A DNA stretch of 64,000 bases from Panacagrimonas sp041603235 (GTDB taxonomy: Bacteria > Pseudomonadota > Gammaproteobacteria > Nevskiales > Nevskiaceae), in NCBI GenBank assembly GCA_041603235.1, contig JBFIES010000002.1, forward strand, positions 248,001 to 312,000, read 5' to 3'. Shown piece by piece: positions 1 to 8,813 of this stretch; positions within the stretch are counted from its first letter, which is position 1; every line of letters starts with the position of its first letter. The notes below the pieces were generated by a model. It worked only from the letters and a program-made list of their open reading frames with translations. It had not been told where the DNA came from and made no database searches. The position numbers and the translations under genes are program-made.

Positions 1-1
1 G

Positions 2-49
2 CGTGCTGCAGACGCGAATTACTACTTCCGCGTCCGTATGTCGTTCTAG
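2..49 (+). CDS. C-terminus of an outer-membrane beta-barrel protein (partial)
   Basis: Only the last 15 codons are inside the window. They read ...NYYFRVRMSF followed by TAG: alternating hydrophobic and aromatic residues ending in Phe, which is the usual last strand (BAM signal) of an outer-membrane beta-barrel. A hairpin terminator follows about 30 bp later, which supports a real gene end here. The family cannot be named from so short a piece. Confidence 0.45.
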   Translation, partial: RAADANYYFRVRMSF

Positions 50-80
50 TTTCTGGTCGCTAAGCGACCGAAGACTTAGC

Positions 81-119
81 CGGCGGAGCGCTCTTTGATT
101 AGGGCGCTTCGCCGTTTTT
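81..119 (+). terminator. Rho-independent terminator
   Basis: A GC-rich inverted repeat (CGGCGGAGCGCT on the left arm, GGCGCTTCGCCG on the right arm, about 10-nt loop) is followed directly by TTTTT. It lies just after the partial outer-membrane protein gene and would end its transcript. Confidence 0.75.
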
Positions 120-199
120 CTTTGTGCGTATCGAGGCTGAGACCGTGCAGTTCGCAGCGCGAGAGGCGTAATTGCGCAGTTACTCGTTCCGGTGTTCGC

Positions 200-700
200 T
201 TACTTGCGCATCACCAGTTCAAGCTTGACGAACTCGGCAATCTGGGCAGGCGGAACCGAGGCGGAAGGGGTGTAGACCGGATTACCCTTGGCATCGAGAA
301 CCACAACCCAGGGGAGTCCTCTGACACCCATTTGCTCCGCCATTGCCTCCGCGTTGTCGGCGGTGGCCAGGCCGGAGGCATTCAGCGGACGCGGCTTGCC
401 AGTGTGACTCACGGTATGGTCAAGATTGGCAGCGGTAAAGCGGACGCCCTGAGCCTCTTCAGACCCGCTCAGTTCGTTGAGATCACGCAGCACAGACTTG
501 CAGCGGCTGCACCAGCTGGCCCAGAACACCACCACTTCATGGCCCGCATGGCTTGAGAGCTCATTGGCTACCGGGTTGTGCTGAGATTCTGTGGCTGCAC
601 CGACGTTGCCGGCCATCATTAGCGCCAGAAGACCGAAAGCGCTACGCAGAACTCCATTCTTGGTGGCACGGAAAACGGACTCAGGATTGGAATTGGACAT
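200..700 (-). CDS. exported thioredoxin-like protein
   Basis: A 166-residue protein with an N-terminal hydrophobic segment (about residues 17-36, ending in an Ala-rich cleavage-like site) and a thioredoxin fold. The active site WCSRC has Cys64 and Cys67, and the cis-proline motif GVRGLPW has Pro130. Proteins of the TlpA/ResA type act in the periplasm as thiol reductants or in cytochrome c and disulfide maturation. I chose the ATG at 698-700 because a longer reading frame upstream adds a non-conserved, Trp-rich stretch in front of the signal peptide. No partner gene is adjacent, so the substrate is unknown. Confidence 0.7.
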   Translation of the reverse strand: MSNSNPESVFRATKNGVLRSAFGLLALMMAGNVGAATESQHNPVANELSSHAGHEVVVFWASWCSRCKSVLRDLNELSGSEEAQGVRFTAANLDHTVSHTGKPRPLNASGLATADNAEAMAEQMGVRGLPWVVVLDAKGNPVYTPSASVPPAQIAEFVKLELVMRK

Positions 701-1120
701 GGCTGATTTCCCGGCTTCGATGGCGGAGTGGGCTCCGCCAATTAATTGATCGAGAGTTACGGTACTTGTTAGTAAGGTTCTAATCCAGAACCATGGGTCG
801 ATTAATCTGCGACCTGGCCAGTGGGTCAGGTGGTATGTGTCAGGTGGCAAAATCGGGGGGCTAACGCGCTCTGGCCATCTCCGGGCCCTGATTGAGGCGA
901 TCTAAGTCCCGCAGGAGCAGCCTCTCCGCGCGAACGGGCTGCAAGTTGCGGGCAGAGGAGCCATCAGGTGGGCAGCATCACCGCGTTGATGGCGCGAATT
1001 GTCGGGGGCGGGCCCGCCATGTTCATTCATGGCGATGGAGCAGAGCGCAGGAAATTGCTTTCTGTGCAGTCACTCTCCAGAGGATGCAGTCACCCTGTCG
1101 GAGACCTGCATTGCGGCAGG
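701..1120. other. intergenic region, no gene seen
   Basis: About 420 bp between two leftward genes. The reading frames here are Arg-rich, have no recognisable family and look like shadows. No clear hairpin with a T-run was found. Confidence 0.5.
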
Positions 1121-1525
1121 CTAGATCGCGTACAGGACCACGTTGAACGAAAGATGGTGCCGGGCAAGCAGGATGACCGTCAGATAGAGGCCCAGTGCTG
1201 CGAAGAAGAATAAGCGGCGAGAGACGGCCGTTCTGGCTTTGCGCAATGCATACACGCCGAGCACGATATAAGCCAGTATCAGGGCGAGCTTCAGACCCAA
1301 CCAGGCCTGCGTAAACGGGTACTGCTGGGTGATTCGCATGAGCAGCACGCCGGCGACTAGAAGGATCGTGTCGTTGACGTAAGAGAGTCGTTGCAGGATT
1401 AGATTCTCACTCAATCGCGATCCATACATCGCGAGGATGCCTCTAAGGAAAAACACGCCTCCTGAAAAAAGCACGGTGCTGATATGCAGTGTCTTGATCG
1501 GAATGTAAGCATCTGCCAGTGCCAT
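1121..1525 (-). CDS. SirB2-family membrane protein
   Basis: A 134-residue protein with four hydrophobic helices (about residues 8-30, 45-66, 74-94 and 103-125). The start (IKTLHISTVLFSGGVFFLRG) and overall pattern match the SirB family (InvI/SirB2), small inner-membrane proteins of unclear biochemical role. The predicted start at 1525 has AGGAACGAC just upstream. Its length is typical for the family. It stands alone with no obvious operon partner. Confidence 0.75.
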   Translation of the reverse strand: MALADAYIPIKTLHISTVLFSGGVFFLRGILAMYGSRLSENLILQRLSYVNDTILLVAGVLLMRITQQYPFTQAWLGLKLALILAYIVLGVYALRKARTAVSRRLFFFAALGLYLTVILLARHHLSFNVVLYAI

Positions 1526-1662
1526 GTCGTTCCTCTACGGCGAAAGCGGAATGCCGGATGAGTTGCAGCGATTAAAGTATCCAATGCGCGGAATCCGCTG
1601 ATCTTGTGGAATACAAAATGCTGATGATTATTTATCCCTTCCTTGCCTGAGAGCCTTAAAAT

Positions 1663-2079
1663 ATGGATGCCAGAAAATACGGTGATGGCGACCGCTCCTA
1701 CAAGGCAGCCGGCGAGCTAGCGGGCATCACCAGACTCGTGGATGCCTTCTACGACAATATGGAGCGCCTTCCCATCGCGCGCACCATCAGACAGATGCAC
1801 CCGATGGATTTGGGTGAGTCCAGAAGGCGGCTAGCGTTCTTTCTTAGTGGCTGGCTGGGCGGCCCGCGGCTGTACCAGGAGCATTATGGTGGCATCAGTA
1901 TTCCCAGCTTCCACAGACATTTGCCGATCGGTGATTCTGAAAAGGAGGCTTGGCTCTTGTGCATGCAGGAAGCCATTGCAGAACAGCCGTACCAGGACGC
2001 TTTCAAAAAGTATCTGATAGAGCAACTGCGAGTGCCGGCAGAGAGAATCCAGTGGGCGGCGGAGACAAAACCGCGCTGA
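1663..2079 (+). CDS. group 2 truncated haemoglobin
   Basis: A 138-residue globin. The signatures are the LVDAFYDNM helix region, the GGPRLYQEHYGG segment and the F-helix stretch with FHRHLPIG (proximal histidine region), followed by EAWLLCMQEAI containing the conserved G-helix Trp. These match group II truncated haemoglobins (YjbI/GlbO type), which bind O2 or NO and are often linked to nitrosative or oxidative stress. It starts about 140 bp from the divergent SirB2 gene, so the two may share a control region. No regulator site is obvious. Confidence 0.8.
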   Translation: MDARKYGDGDRSYKAAGELAGITRLVDAFYDNMERLPIARTIRQMHPMDLGESRRRLAFFLSGWLGGPRLYQEHYGGISIPSFHRHLPIGDSEKEAWLLCMQEAIAEQPYQDAFKKYLIEQLRVPAERIQWAAETKPR

Positions 2080-2177
2080 GATTGCTGGTGCCCTGAACTC
2101 TGCGCGCGCCTTGCCAACCTGCTGGCGAACATCCCCCAGTCTGCTGATGCAAGGACTTGATCGTGCATCTGCCCGGT

Positions 2178-2609
2178 TCACTCCGACGCAGGATAGCGAC
2201 CCGGAAGCGGAACAGGGATATGCAGCGCCTCATGTTCGGTGCGATGCATATGCGCGAGGGTATCGAGGCATTGTTTGCCGGATGGGGTGAGTGAAACGCG
2301 GACCTCGCGGCCATCACTGGGCGAGGGCTTCCTGCGGACGAGTTTCAGGCTCTCACAACGGCTGACCAGGGAGACGACGGCGTTATGCCTCGCCTGCAAA
2401 CGTTCAGCCAGTTCGCTGACCGTGGCCCAATCCCTGCCCGGGAATGCGCAAATCTGCAAGAGGAGTTGATATTGCAATGGCGTGATGCCCTGCGCTCGTG
2501 ATGCCTCTTCGCTGAACCTCAAAAACCGCCGCAGTGCGTAGCGAAATTCGGAGAGTTGCTCGAGCTGGACCTTTGAGACCTTGGCACGTTTGGATGTTTT
2601 TCTTGGCAT
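2178..2609 (-). CDS. MarR-family transcriptional regulator
   Basis: A 143-residue protein with a winged helix-turn-helix. The recognition region LAERLQARHNAVVSLVSRCESLKLV and the wing motif RKPSPSDGREVRVSLTPSG are diagnostic of MarR. It is divergent from the nitronate monooxygenase gene, with 60 bp between the starts. That gap holds a strong palindrome, so it very probably represses itself and the oxidase gene until an aromatic or nitro-type ligand binds; the ligand is unknown. Confidence 0.85.
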   Translation of the reverse strand: MPRKTSKRAKVSKVQLEQLSEFRYALRRFLRFSEEASRAQGITPLQYQLLLQICAFPGRDWATVSELAERLQARHNAVVSLVSRCESLKLVRRKPSPSDGREVRVSLTPSGKQCLDTLAHMHRTEHEALHIPVPLPGRYPASE

Positions 2610-2615
2610 CGTCGA

Positions 2616-2638
2616 TTTATATCACAGCATGATATAAA
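2616..2638. promoter_or_regulatory. palindromic operator for the MarR regulator
   Basis: A perfect 8-bp inverted repeat, TTTATATC - 7 nt - GATATAAA, lies centrally between the divergent MarR and nitronate monooxygenase genes. Size and position fit a MarR dimer site covering both promoters. Confidence 0.7.
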
Positions 2639-2669
2639 TAGATCAAACACCAATAGCAGTGCTTTTCGC

Positions 2670-4175
2670 ATGTCTGATTTCTTGCACACTCCGGTTTGTG
2701 AACTGTTGGGCTGTCGTTATCCCGTCGTGCTCGCTGGCATGGGCGGCGTTGCACGCGCCGAGCTGGTGCTGGCAGTAACCCGGGCTGGTGGATTCGGTTT
2801 TCTGGGCATGGTTCGTGAACCGGTCTCGCTGATCCGTAGTGAAGTGGCAAAAGTGCGCAAGCACACGGATCGGCCTTTTGGGGTCAACCTCATCCCCGCA
2901 TCAACCAACGCAGAGCTTCTTTCGTCCCAGATAGAGACTTGCATCGAACTGCGTGTACCCGTCGTGGGATTGTTCTGGGATATTGATACTGAAGTGGTAC
3001 AGCGCCTGCGATCAGCCAACATCTGTGTGATCTGCCAGGTCGGCTCCATCGCGGAGGCCAGGCTCGCGCAGCAAGCGGGCGCGCAGGCGATCATCATTCA
3101 GGGGAGTGAAGCAGGCGGCCATGTGCGCGCGAAATTGCCACTAGAGCAACTCCTGCCTGATGTTGTCTCGGAGATCGATATTCCGGTCATGGCATCGGGA
3201 GGAATTGCGGACGGTACAGGACTCGCCACCGTCCTGGCTTTGGGTGCACAAGCTGCAGTGATGGGAACCGCGCTGCTCGCCACGAACGAGTCGTTTGCGC
3301 ATGACTATCACAAGCGGCGCCTGGTCGATGCACGATCTGACGATACCGTGTTGACAGAGGCCTTTCACATCAATTGGCCCAGGGGAGCGCCGGTTCGCGT
3401 TCTGGCAAACAGCGTCACATCCGGCAAGCACGGTGACCCCTTTACTTCCGAAGCGACGCCAATTGGCGATGAGGAAGGAAGGCCGGTCTACCTGTTCAGC
3501 ACTGAATCGCCTTTGCGATCCATGCAGGGAGATCTGGAAGCTATGGCGCTTTATGCCGGTCAGGGTGTTGATTCCGTCGATTCCATCGTGCCGGCGGAAG
3601 ATCGAATCCGTACGATTCTTTCTGAGGCAGCAGGGCTTCTGAGCAGTGGAGCAAAGGAGGGAGCCTCAATCATCCGTCCTGCGTCTTCGCCATGTTCCAT
3701 GCAGGAGTTCGAGGCCAGCTATTTGCATCACGCGAGTCGAACGCAGTGTCTGGACGCACTGAACATTCTTCTTGAGGCGGAGCGAGCAGGGGCCCGTGTC
3801 GCCATGCGTACCGCGGGCGAGGTTTCCGAATCAGGTCTCAAGACTTTGATAGCGGGCATCCAGCGCGATGAAGCGCGTTGGTGTGCAGTACTGACTCGTT
3901 CCATTCGCGCCTTGAACGGTACCCCCTCGCGAAACACCGGAGCCTTCTACGAGAAGGCAATGGCGATTGCCGACGTTCCGACACGTCTGGCGTTTCTGAA
4001 TCGAGGGCAGGGCTGGGTCGTGCGCAAATTGCAGGAGCTGTTGCCGAAGATTGGCGACGATGGCTTACACGCTGATCTCATGCAGATGCTGAGATCTCAT
4101 CAGGAGAATATCGAGAAAGTTGACTGCAATCTGGAATCGCGAAATTCAAATGCAAGCTCGGATAAGAGCCAGTAA
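2670..4175 (+). CDS. nitronate monooxygenase with a C-terminal extra domain
   Basis: A 501-residue protein. Residues about 1-320 are a nitronate monooxygenase/2-nitropropane dioxygenase TIM barrel (COG2070), with the FMN-phosphate motifs GSEAGGHVR and ASGGIADG and the segment ALGAQAAVMGTALLAT. The family oxidises alkyl nitronates, or reduces enoyl substrates, with FMN. Residues about 350-480 form a helical domain beginning SMQEFEASYLHHAS with LLEAERAGAR, which I recognise as a DUF6306-like (ferritin-like) module; that naming is less certain. It is divergent from the MarR gene and probably its target. Single enzymes of this family are about 330-370 aa, so the extension is real. Confidence 0.8.
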   Translation: MSDFLHTPVCELLGCRYPVVLAGMGGVARAELVLAVTRAGGFGFLGMVREPVSLIRSEVAKVRKHTDRPFGVNLIPASTNAELLSSQIETCIELRVPVVGLFWDIDTEVVQRLRSANICVICQVGSIAEARLAQQAGAQAIIIQGSEAGGHVRAKLPLEQLLPDVVSEIDIPVMASGGIADGTGLATVLALGAQAAVMGTALLATNESFAHDYHKRRLVDARSDDTVLTEAFHINWPRGAPVRVLANSVTSGKHGDPFTSEATPIGDEEGRPVYLFSTESPLRSMQGDLEAMALYAGQGVDSVDSIVPAEDRIRTILSEAAGLLSSGAKEGASIIRPASSPCSMQEFEASYLHHASRTQCLDALNILLEAERAGARVAMRTAGEVSESGLKTLIAGIQRDEARWCAVLTRSIRALNGTPSRNTGAFYEKAMAIADVPTRLAFLNRGQGWVVRKLQELLPKIGDDGLHADLMQMLRSHQENIEKVDCNLESRNSNASSDKSQ

Positions 4176-4177
4176 CG

Positions 4178-4594
4178 TCAGGGTGTGAGTGAGGTCTTGA
4201 GTACCGTCAAATGCCGTTGTGCACCGTCGCGCAGGCGCCACGGCATGACCTGACCGACCGACAAGCCGATCAGGGCAGCGCCGATGGGGCTCACAACCGA
4301 GTACTTGAGATGTTCAGGATCGGCGTCGCGTGGCAGGACCAACTGAATACTGCGGATGCTGCCGCTGTCCATATCCTGGTAGGTCACCCAACGGCCAAGC
4401 GTGACAACCTTATCGGGAACCTCTTCCGAGGGGAGTACATCGGCACGGTCAATTTCTTCAAGCAGGTAATCCGCAATTTCGGGAGCGGTACGGGCGGCCT
4501 GGCGAACCGCACCCAGCAGCATCGCGAGTTGCTCAGAGTCGATGATCAATGCGGGCCTGACGGCCTCGACGAGATTGGCTTTGTGCATGTTCAT
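4178..4594 (-). CDS. rnk: Rnk-type GreA/GreB-fold RNA polymerase-binding protein
   Basis: A 138-residue protein with a short N-terminal helical part (residues about 20-45) and a GreA/GreB C-terminal FKBP-like domain (VTLGRWVTYQDMDSG..IQLVLPRDADP..YSVVSPIGAALIGLSVGQ). This is the architecture of Rnk (regulator of nucleoside diphosphate kinase), which binds RNA polymerase but lacks the long Gre coiled coil. It has a GGAGAACAAC-type ribosome site upstream. It is convergent with the nitronate monooxygenase gene, ending 2 bp from it. Confidence 0.8.
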   Translation of the reverse strand: MNMHKANLVEAVRPALIIDSEQLAMLLGAVRQAARTAPEIADYLLEEIDRADVLPSEEVPDKVVTLGRWVTYQDMDSGSIRSIQLVLPRDADPEHLKYSVVSPIGAALIGLSVGQVMPWRLRDGAQRHLTVLKTSLTP

Positions 4595-4964
4595 GAGGTT
4601 GTTCTCCTGAGTCCGGATCGCGGCATGATCGGGTGACGCGCGGACAAGCTTGGTTTACCGGCGCTTTTGAAAACACGCGCCGTTGCAGATCAGATCAGTT
4701 GATCTGAATCAGATATGGGAGTTTGTTGTTGCGCCCCAGGTCGGCATCATGCCAAGGCGCTGTTGCGCCGCCCGGGGCTTATCGCCGTGCGAGGAATTGG
4801 CCTGCGTAGTGCAGTGAACGATTTGGCTGTGGCAACAATTTCATGGGCCGATCATCAGCCTCAGCGCGAGCCAAGTCAATCAAGTGTTCAATGACCTTGA
4901 ATGGATGGAGATTGACCTGATCCCATCGGCCTTGTCTTTCTCTCAGGCTGACGCGGCTTTACGC
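4595..4964. other. intergenic region, no gene seen
   Basis: About 370 bp between the rnk start and the end of the reductase gene. It should contain the rnk promoter. I see no further gene and no convincing terminator hairpin. Confidence 0.5.
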
Positions 4965-6338
4965 TCAGGCTTCGTGTTCTGCAACCCGTAGCATGTCCTG
5001 CACGCGAACCAGCTTGCTGCGTGCTTGACCGCCCTGTGCGTTGGCTCGTTCGTAGCGATCAATATTCTTCCAGCCGCGAAAAGTAACGATCCTGCACTGC
5101 CGCTCGCGCAACAGGTGTTCGATTTCTGATGCAGGTTTGGCCGCCTGCGTAAGGCGTCCCTTTGCCAGATCATCAATCAGCGCGCGCACGGTTTGTCGGG
5201 CGCAGAACTTGTTGCTGCCGATAACGCCTCTCGGACCACGCTTGATCCAGCCAACCACGTAGGCGCCAGGTACGGGATTCCCTCCTGCAGCGGTCAGTAC
5301 CCGCCCCTCAGTGTTCGGAACAATGCCCTTGCGCTCATCAAAAGGCAGGCCAGCCAGAGGTTTGCCGCGATAGCCCGTGGCGTGAATCACGAGACCCGCC
5401 GGCAGGGTCGCAAGCTGCTGTGTCGCCACCGCCTTCAAGCTGCCGTCATCGGCAGCAACAAGACGGTTGCGTACCAGCCGCAGGCCTTGCACCCGATCCT
5501 GTCCCAGAATCTCGACAGGGGATTGCAGAAAGCGCAGGGCCAGCCGACGCGAGCATGTGCTGTCTGCCGACTTCGCATAGGTCTCCAGCGTGCCGCGCTT
5601 CAGCTGGGTGTGAAAGTCGTCCTGGTCCCACTGGACCTCAGAGAGGTCATTGGGGTCAACTTCAAGGCTCACATCTTCCATCTCTCCCAGCTCTAGCAGC
5701 TCCGGATGTGAGTAGGCCGCCTGCGCCGGGCCGCGCCTGCCGATGATGCTGGCTTCGCGAATTCTGCTGCGAGCGAGCGCGTCGCGTGCGTGCGCCGCCA
5801 TATCCGAGCTGGCCAGTGCTTCGCTGGACTTGAGCAGGATGCGCGCTACATCCAAAGCGACATTGCCATTGCCTATGACCACGGCGTGCTCGCAATCCAG
5901 TGATACTGCAAGGTCTGCAGCGTCGGGGTGGCCGTTGTACCAGGCGACGAACTCGCTCGACCCATGGCAGCCGGGAAGATGCTCGCCGGGAATGTTGAGG
6001 GGCTGGCTGGCGGAGGCGCCGGCTGCGTAGATCACGGCATCATGGTATTCGAGCAGTTCAGCATGGCTGATGTCCCGACCCATCTCGACATTGCCGTAGA
6101 ACCGGAGCCGTCCGCCACGTCGCGCCTGGCGCTGATACTCGTCGATCACCCGTCTGCGATCAGCATGATCTGGCGCAACGCCAGCGCGTGCCAGTCCGCC
6201 GATGGTGGGCAAGCGCTCAAAGAGATTGACGTAAACCAGCGGGTCGCTGAGTTTGACCAACTCTGCTGCCGTATACAGTGCTGCCGGTCCGGTGCCGACA
6301 ATGGCCACGTCCAGGCGACGCGCATCAGGCTTGTTCAA
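4965..6338 (-). CDS. FprA-type ferredoxin-NADP reductase
   Basis: A 457-residue flavoprotein. The N-terminal FAD site VAIVGTGPAALYTAAEL is followed by ATP/NADPH-fold motifs (VIGNGNVALDVARILL, the Rossmann site for NADP) and the C-terminal FAD contact VVGWIKRGPRGVIGSNK. This matches the adrenodoxin-reductase/FprA family, which passes electrons from NADPH to ferredoxin. I chose the TTG start at 6336-6338 because AGGGGG lies 6-7 nt upstream; upstream sequence in this frame lies inside the ferredoxin gene and is not conserved. It overlaps the ferredoxin stop by 14 bp, implying translational coupling. The likely partner is the adjacent ferredoxin. Confidence 0.82.
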   Translation of the reverse strand: MNKPDARRLDVAIVGTGPAALYTAAELVKLSDPLVYVNLFERLPTIGGLARAGVAPDHADRRRVIDEYQRQARRGGRLRFYGNVEMGRDISHAELLEYHDAVIYAAGASASQPLNIPGEHLPGCHGSSEFVAWYNGHPDAADLAVSLDCEHAVVIGNGNVALDVARILLKSSEALASSDMAAHARDALARSRIREASIIGRRGPAQAAYSHPELLELGEMEDVSLEVDPNDLSEVQWDQDDFHTQLKRGTLETYAKSADSTCSRRLALRFLQSPVEILGQDRVQGLRLVRNRLVAADDGSLKAVATQQLATLPAGLVIHATGYRGKPLAGLPFDERKGIVPNTEGRVLTAAGGNPVPGAYVVGWIKRGPRGVIGSNKFCARQTVRALIDDLAKGRLTQAAKPASEIEHLLRERQCRIVTFRGWKNIDRYERANAQGGQARSKLVRVQDMLRVAEHEA

Positions 6339-6600
6339 CTTGCACCCCCTGACGGAAGAAGGCGGCATTGATGTCGCGGTAGGCTGCCCACTTGGCCGGT
6401 AGTTGATCGATGCGATAGATGGCGTTGACGGGGCAGGCCTCGGCACAAGCGTTGCAACCGATACAGGCATTGGGGTCAATGTAGAGCATTTCGGCGCTCT
6501 GAAAGTCTTTTGAGTCGGGAGTCGGTTGAATGCAATTGACCGGGCAAACCTCTGTGCAGACCGAATCATTCACGCAGGAGCCCACGATTACGTAACTCAT
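6325..6600 (-). CDS. ferredoxin with two iron-sulfur clusters
   Basis: A 91-residue ferredoxin with two cluster motifs: CVNDSVCTEVCP near the N-terminus (spacing as in 7Fe ferredoxins) and CIGCNACAEACP (classic 4Fe-4S) at residues about 46-57. It lies between a molybdopterin oxidoreductase, with which its ATG overlaps (ATGA), and an FprA-type reductase. The three form one operon and probably one electron chain: NADPH, FprA, ferredoxin and the molybdenum enzyme, or the reverse. Confidence 0.88.
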   Translation of the reverse strand: MSYVIVGSCVNDSVCTEVCPVNCIQPTPDSKDFQSAEMLYIDPNACIGCNACAEACPVNAIYRIDQLPAKWAAYRDINAAFFRQGVQVEQA

Positions 6601-8813
6601 TGGCCAACTGCCATCGGAACCTGACGTTGATTCGAACCAGGAATGACAGCTGCTAATTCTTCCACTGGTTCGATACGGACCCGCGTCATATTGAGCAAGG
6701 GTGTTTGCGAAAGTGGATCCATGCGTTGGTTGTCTACCAGACGATTTCTGTTCTCGCCCCAGCGTCGATACTGTCCGGGTTGGCGCGGTTCGAACACCCG
6801 CGAGCCCCAGCCGTGCGGGATGGTCACAACGCCGCGTCTTCCACCGCTCGCCGCAGTGACGGTGAGTTCAATCTGCCCCGTTGCCGAGCGAATGCGAACG
6901 GCATCGCCTTCTTCCAGTTTCAGTGCCTCCATGTCTTCGATGTGCATCTCGGCCTGATTGCCGCGTTGGTGTTCGAATAGGCGGCGGTTGTCGTTCATCC
7001 ACGAATTCATCGACTCCCGGTCGCGCCGGCTGCTCAGGATGAAAGGAAATTCGCTGTTCTGCACCGGCAGATCAGTGGTCAGCAGACGACGGCATTCATC
7101 CATCAGGATTTGGGGCGCGCATTCAATTTTCTTGCTGGGTGTGCGCAGGCATTTGGCCAGGTCGCCGTATTGCTTCTCGTCGTAGATGTGGCCGTGCGGG
7201 TGGCGTTTGATATCGCGCAACTTGATGCGTCCTGCTGATGCAACCATGAGAAATTCGAACCATGCCGGCCCAAACTCCAGCTTCTTAAGGCCAGGTATCT
7301 TTGCGAGCCATCGGCTCGCACGAATCAGGCTGTTGAAGCCTTTGAAGCCGAATAGGGGACGCTTCATCTTCAATGCGAGGTCGACAAAGAATCGCCATTC
7401 CTCACGAGCATCGCCCTTCGGTTTGACTGCCGCGCGAGCGTACTGCGCGTAGGGCTTGTCCATGAGGCTGCCGAAGGCCAGATGCAGGCCTTCGCGTTCA
7501 AGCCAGTGCGTGCCGGGAATCAACCAGTGTGCATGTCGATGACTTTCGCGCTGCACAAAATCGACGGCGACCAGCAGTTCCAGTTGCGAGAACGCCTTGT
7601 CCAGCGCGTCGCCGTCCGGGCCGGAAACCACCGGATTTCCGGAGCAGACCAGCATGGCGCGAATCTGGCCATCGCCGGGGGTCAGAATCTCGTCGGCTAA
7701 TTCACCGATTGCGTGGAACCCTGCAATGGTTGGCAGATTGCGCAGGCGCGTGTGGTGCTTGGACTTGGGTGCCATCATTTCCCAGGCCCTGGGTAAATCG
7801 ACGAAGCCACGCTCGTAGCGTTTGCCGCCAGGCATGTCCATGCGGTTGGTAATGATGTTGAGCAGCTGGCTCAGCCATTCGCCAACCGTCCCGGTTCCCG
7901 AATGGGCCAGTCCGGTGTGAGATACACAGGCCGCCGTTCGAGCCTTGGCGAATCTCTCGGCAACGTCGCGCAATTGTTCTTCCGAAACATCGCAGCGTGC
8001 GGACAACCAGGAAAGATCGGCATTCCGGGCCAGCGCAAACACGTCCTCGAGGCCATTGACCGGAACGGCTTCCGGCTGTCGATTCCAACCAGCCTCGACA
8101 ATGATCTTCACCAGTGCCAGCAGGAAGGCCCAGTCTTCACCCGGCCGAATCTGGATGTGTGTCCTAGCTTCCTTGCTCGAGGTCGTCTCGCGCGGATCGA
8201 CGACGATCAGGTCTGCACCTCGGTCGCGAGCGGCAAGTACCCGTTTCCATCCGTGCGGAATGACTTCGATCCAGCCGAAGCGACTGACGGCTGGATCCAT
8301 GCCGATCAACAGAAAACACTCGCACTCATCAACGTCGGTGGGGACAGACATCAATTCGCAGCCGAACATTTCTTCCTGCACGACATGCAGATTGTTCTGG
8401 TCCAGAGAGCCGACCCAGTAGCGATTGCCGGTGCCGATGGCGGCGAGCAGGCCACTGTGCAAATTGGAATCGCCGAAGTTATGTCCGAGCGGATTGCCGT
8501 GATACGAGCCAACGGCATCGGCACCGTGTTTGTCGATGATGCGGTTCAGGCGTTCGGAGATGTCGGCGATCGCTTCTTCGTAAGTTGCAGGGACATACTT
8601 GTCGCCTACCCGGCGCATCGGTGTGGTGATGCGATTGGGGTGGTTACGCAGCTCTGCAGCGGCCATGCCCTTGCGGCAGAAATCGCTATGCGAAAAAGGG
8701 TTTTGACGGTCCGGTTTTATGCCGATGATTTCCTGCCCTGCGTCGTCAACTTCAACCTCGACGCCGCACAAGGAAACGCAATAATGGCAGTGTGTGTACA
8801 CCTTCTTCGACAT
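6597..8813 (-). CDS. molybdopterin-dependent oxidoreductase (DMSO reductase superfamily)
   Basis: A 738-residue protein. The N-terminal 4Fe-4S motif HCHYCVSLCG...FCRKG is followed by the molybdopterin domain (SYHGNPLGHNFGDSN; LIVVDPRETTSSKEA) and a C-terminal dinucleotide-binding domain (EFPFILSSRRDRESMNSW; LEEGDAVRIRS; VTIPHGWGSRVF). No Tat signal is visible, so it is probably cytoplasmic. The substrate cannot be read from the sequence; formate, nitrate and acetylene-hydratase-like relatives share this architecture. It is the first gene of the operon with ferredoxin and reductase. It is divergent from the nitrile hydratase operon, which hints at, but does not prove, a shared pathway. Confidence 0.8.
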   Translation of the reverse strand: MSKKVYTHCHYCVSLCGVEVEVDDAGQEIIGIKPDRQNPFSHSDFCRKGMAAAELRNHPNRITTPMRRVGDKYVPATYEEAIADISERLNRIIDKHGADAVGSYHGNPLGHNFGDSNLHSGLLAAIGTGNRYWVGSLDQNNLHVVQEEMFGCELMSVPTDVDECECFLLIGMDPAVSRFGWIEVIPHGWKRVLAARDRGADLIVVDPRETTSSKEARTHIQIRPGEDWAFLLALVKIIVEAGWNRQPEAVPVNGLEDVFALARNADLSWLSARCDVSEEQLRDVAERFAKARTAACVSHTGLAHSGTGTVGEWLSQLLNIITNRMDMPGGKRYERGFVDLPRAWEMMAPKSKHHTRLRNLPTIAGFHAIGELADEILTPGDGQIRAMLVCSGNPVVSGPDGDALDKAFSQLELLVAVDFVQRESHRHAHWLIPGTHWLEREGLHLAFGSLMDKPYAQYARAAVKPKGDAREEWRFFVDLALKMKRPLFGFKGFNSLIRASRWLAKIPGLKKLEFGPAWFEFLMVASAGRIKLRDIKRHPHGHIYDEKQYGDLAKCLRTPSKKIECAPQILMDECRRLLTTDLPVQNSEFPFILSSRRDRESMNSWMNDNRRLFEHQRGNQAEMHIEDMEALKLEEGDAVRIRSATGQIELTVTAASGGRRGVVTIPHGWGSRVFEPRQPGQYRRWGENRNRLVDNQRMDPLSQTPLLNMTRVRIEPVEELAAVIPGSNQRQVPMAVGQ

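Noticed and set aside
95..556. Rightward open frame of 153 codons
   Set aside because: It overlaps the thioredoxin-like gene on the other strand and starts in the terminator; no family resemblance.
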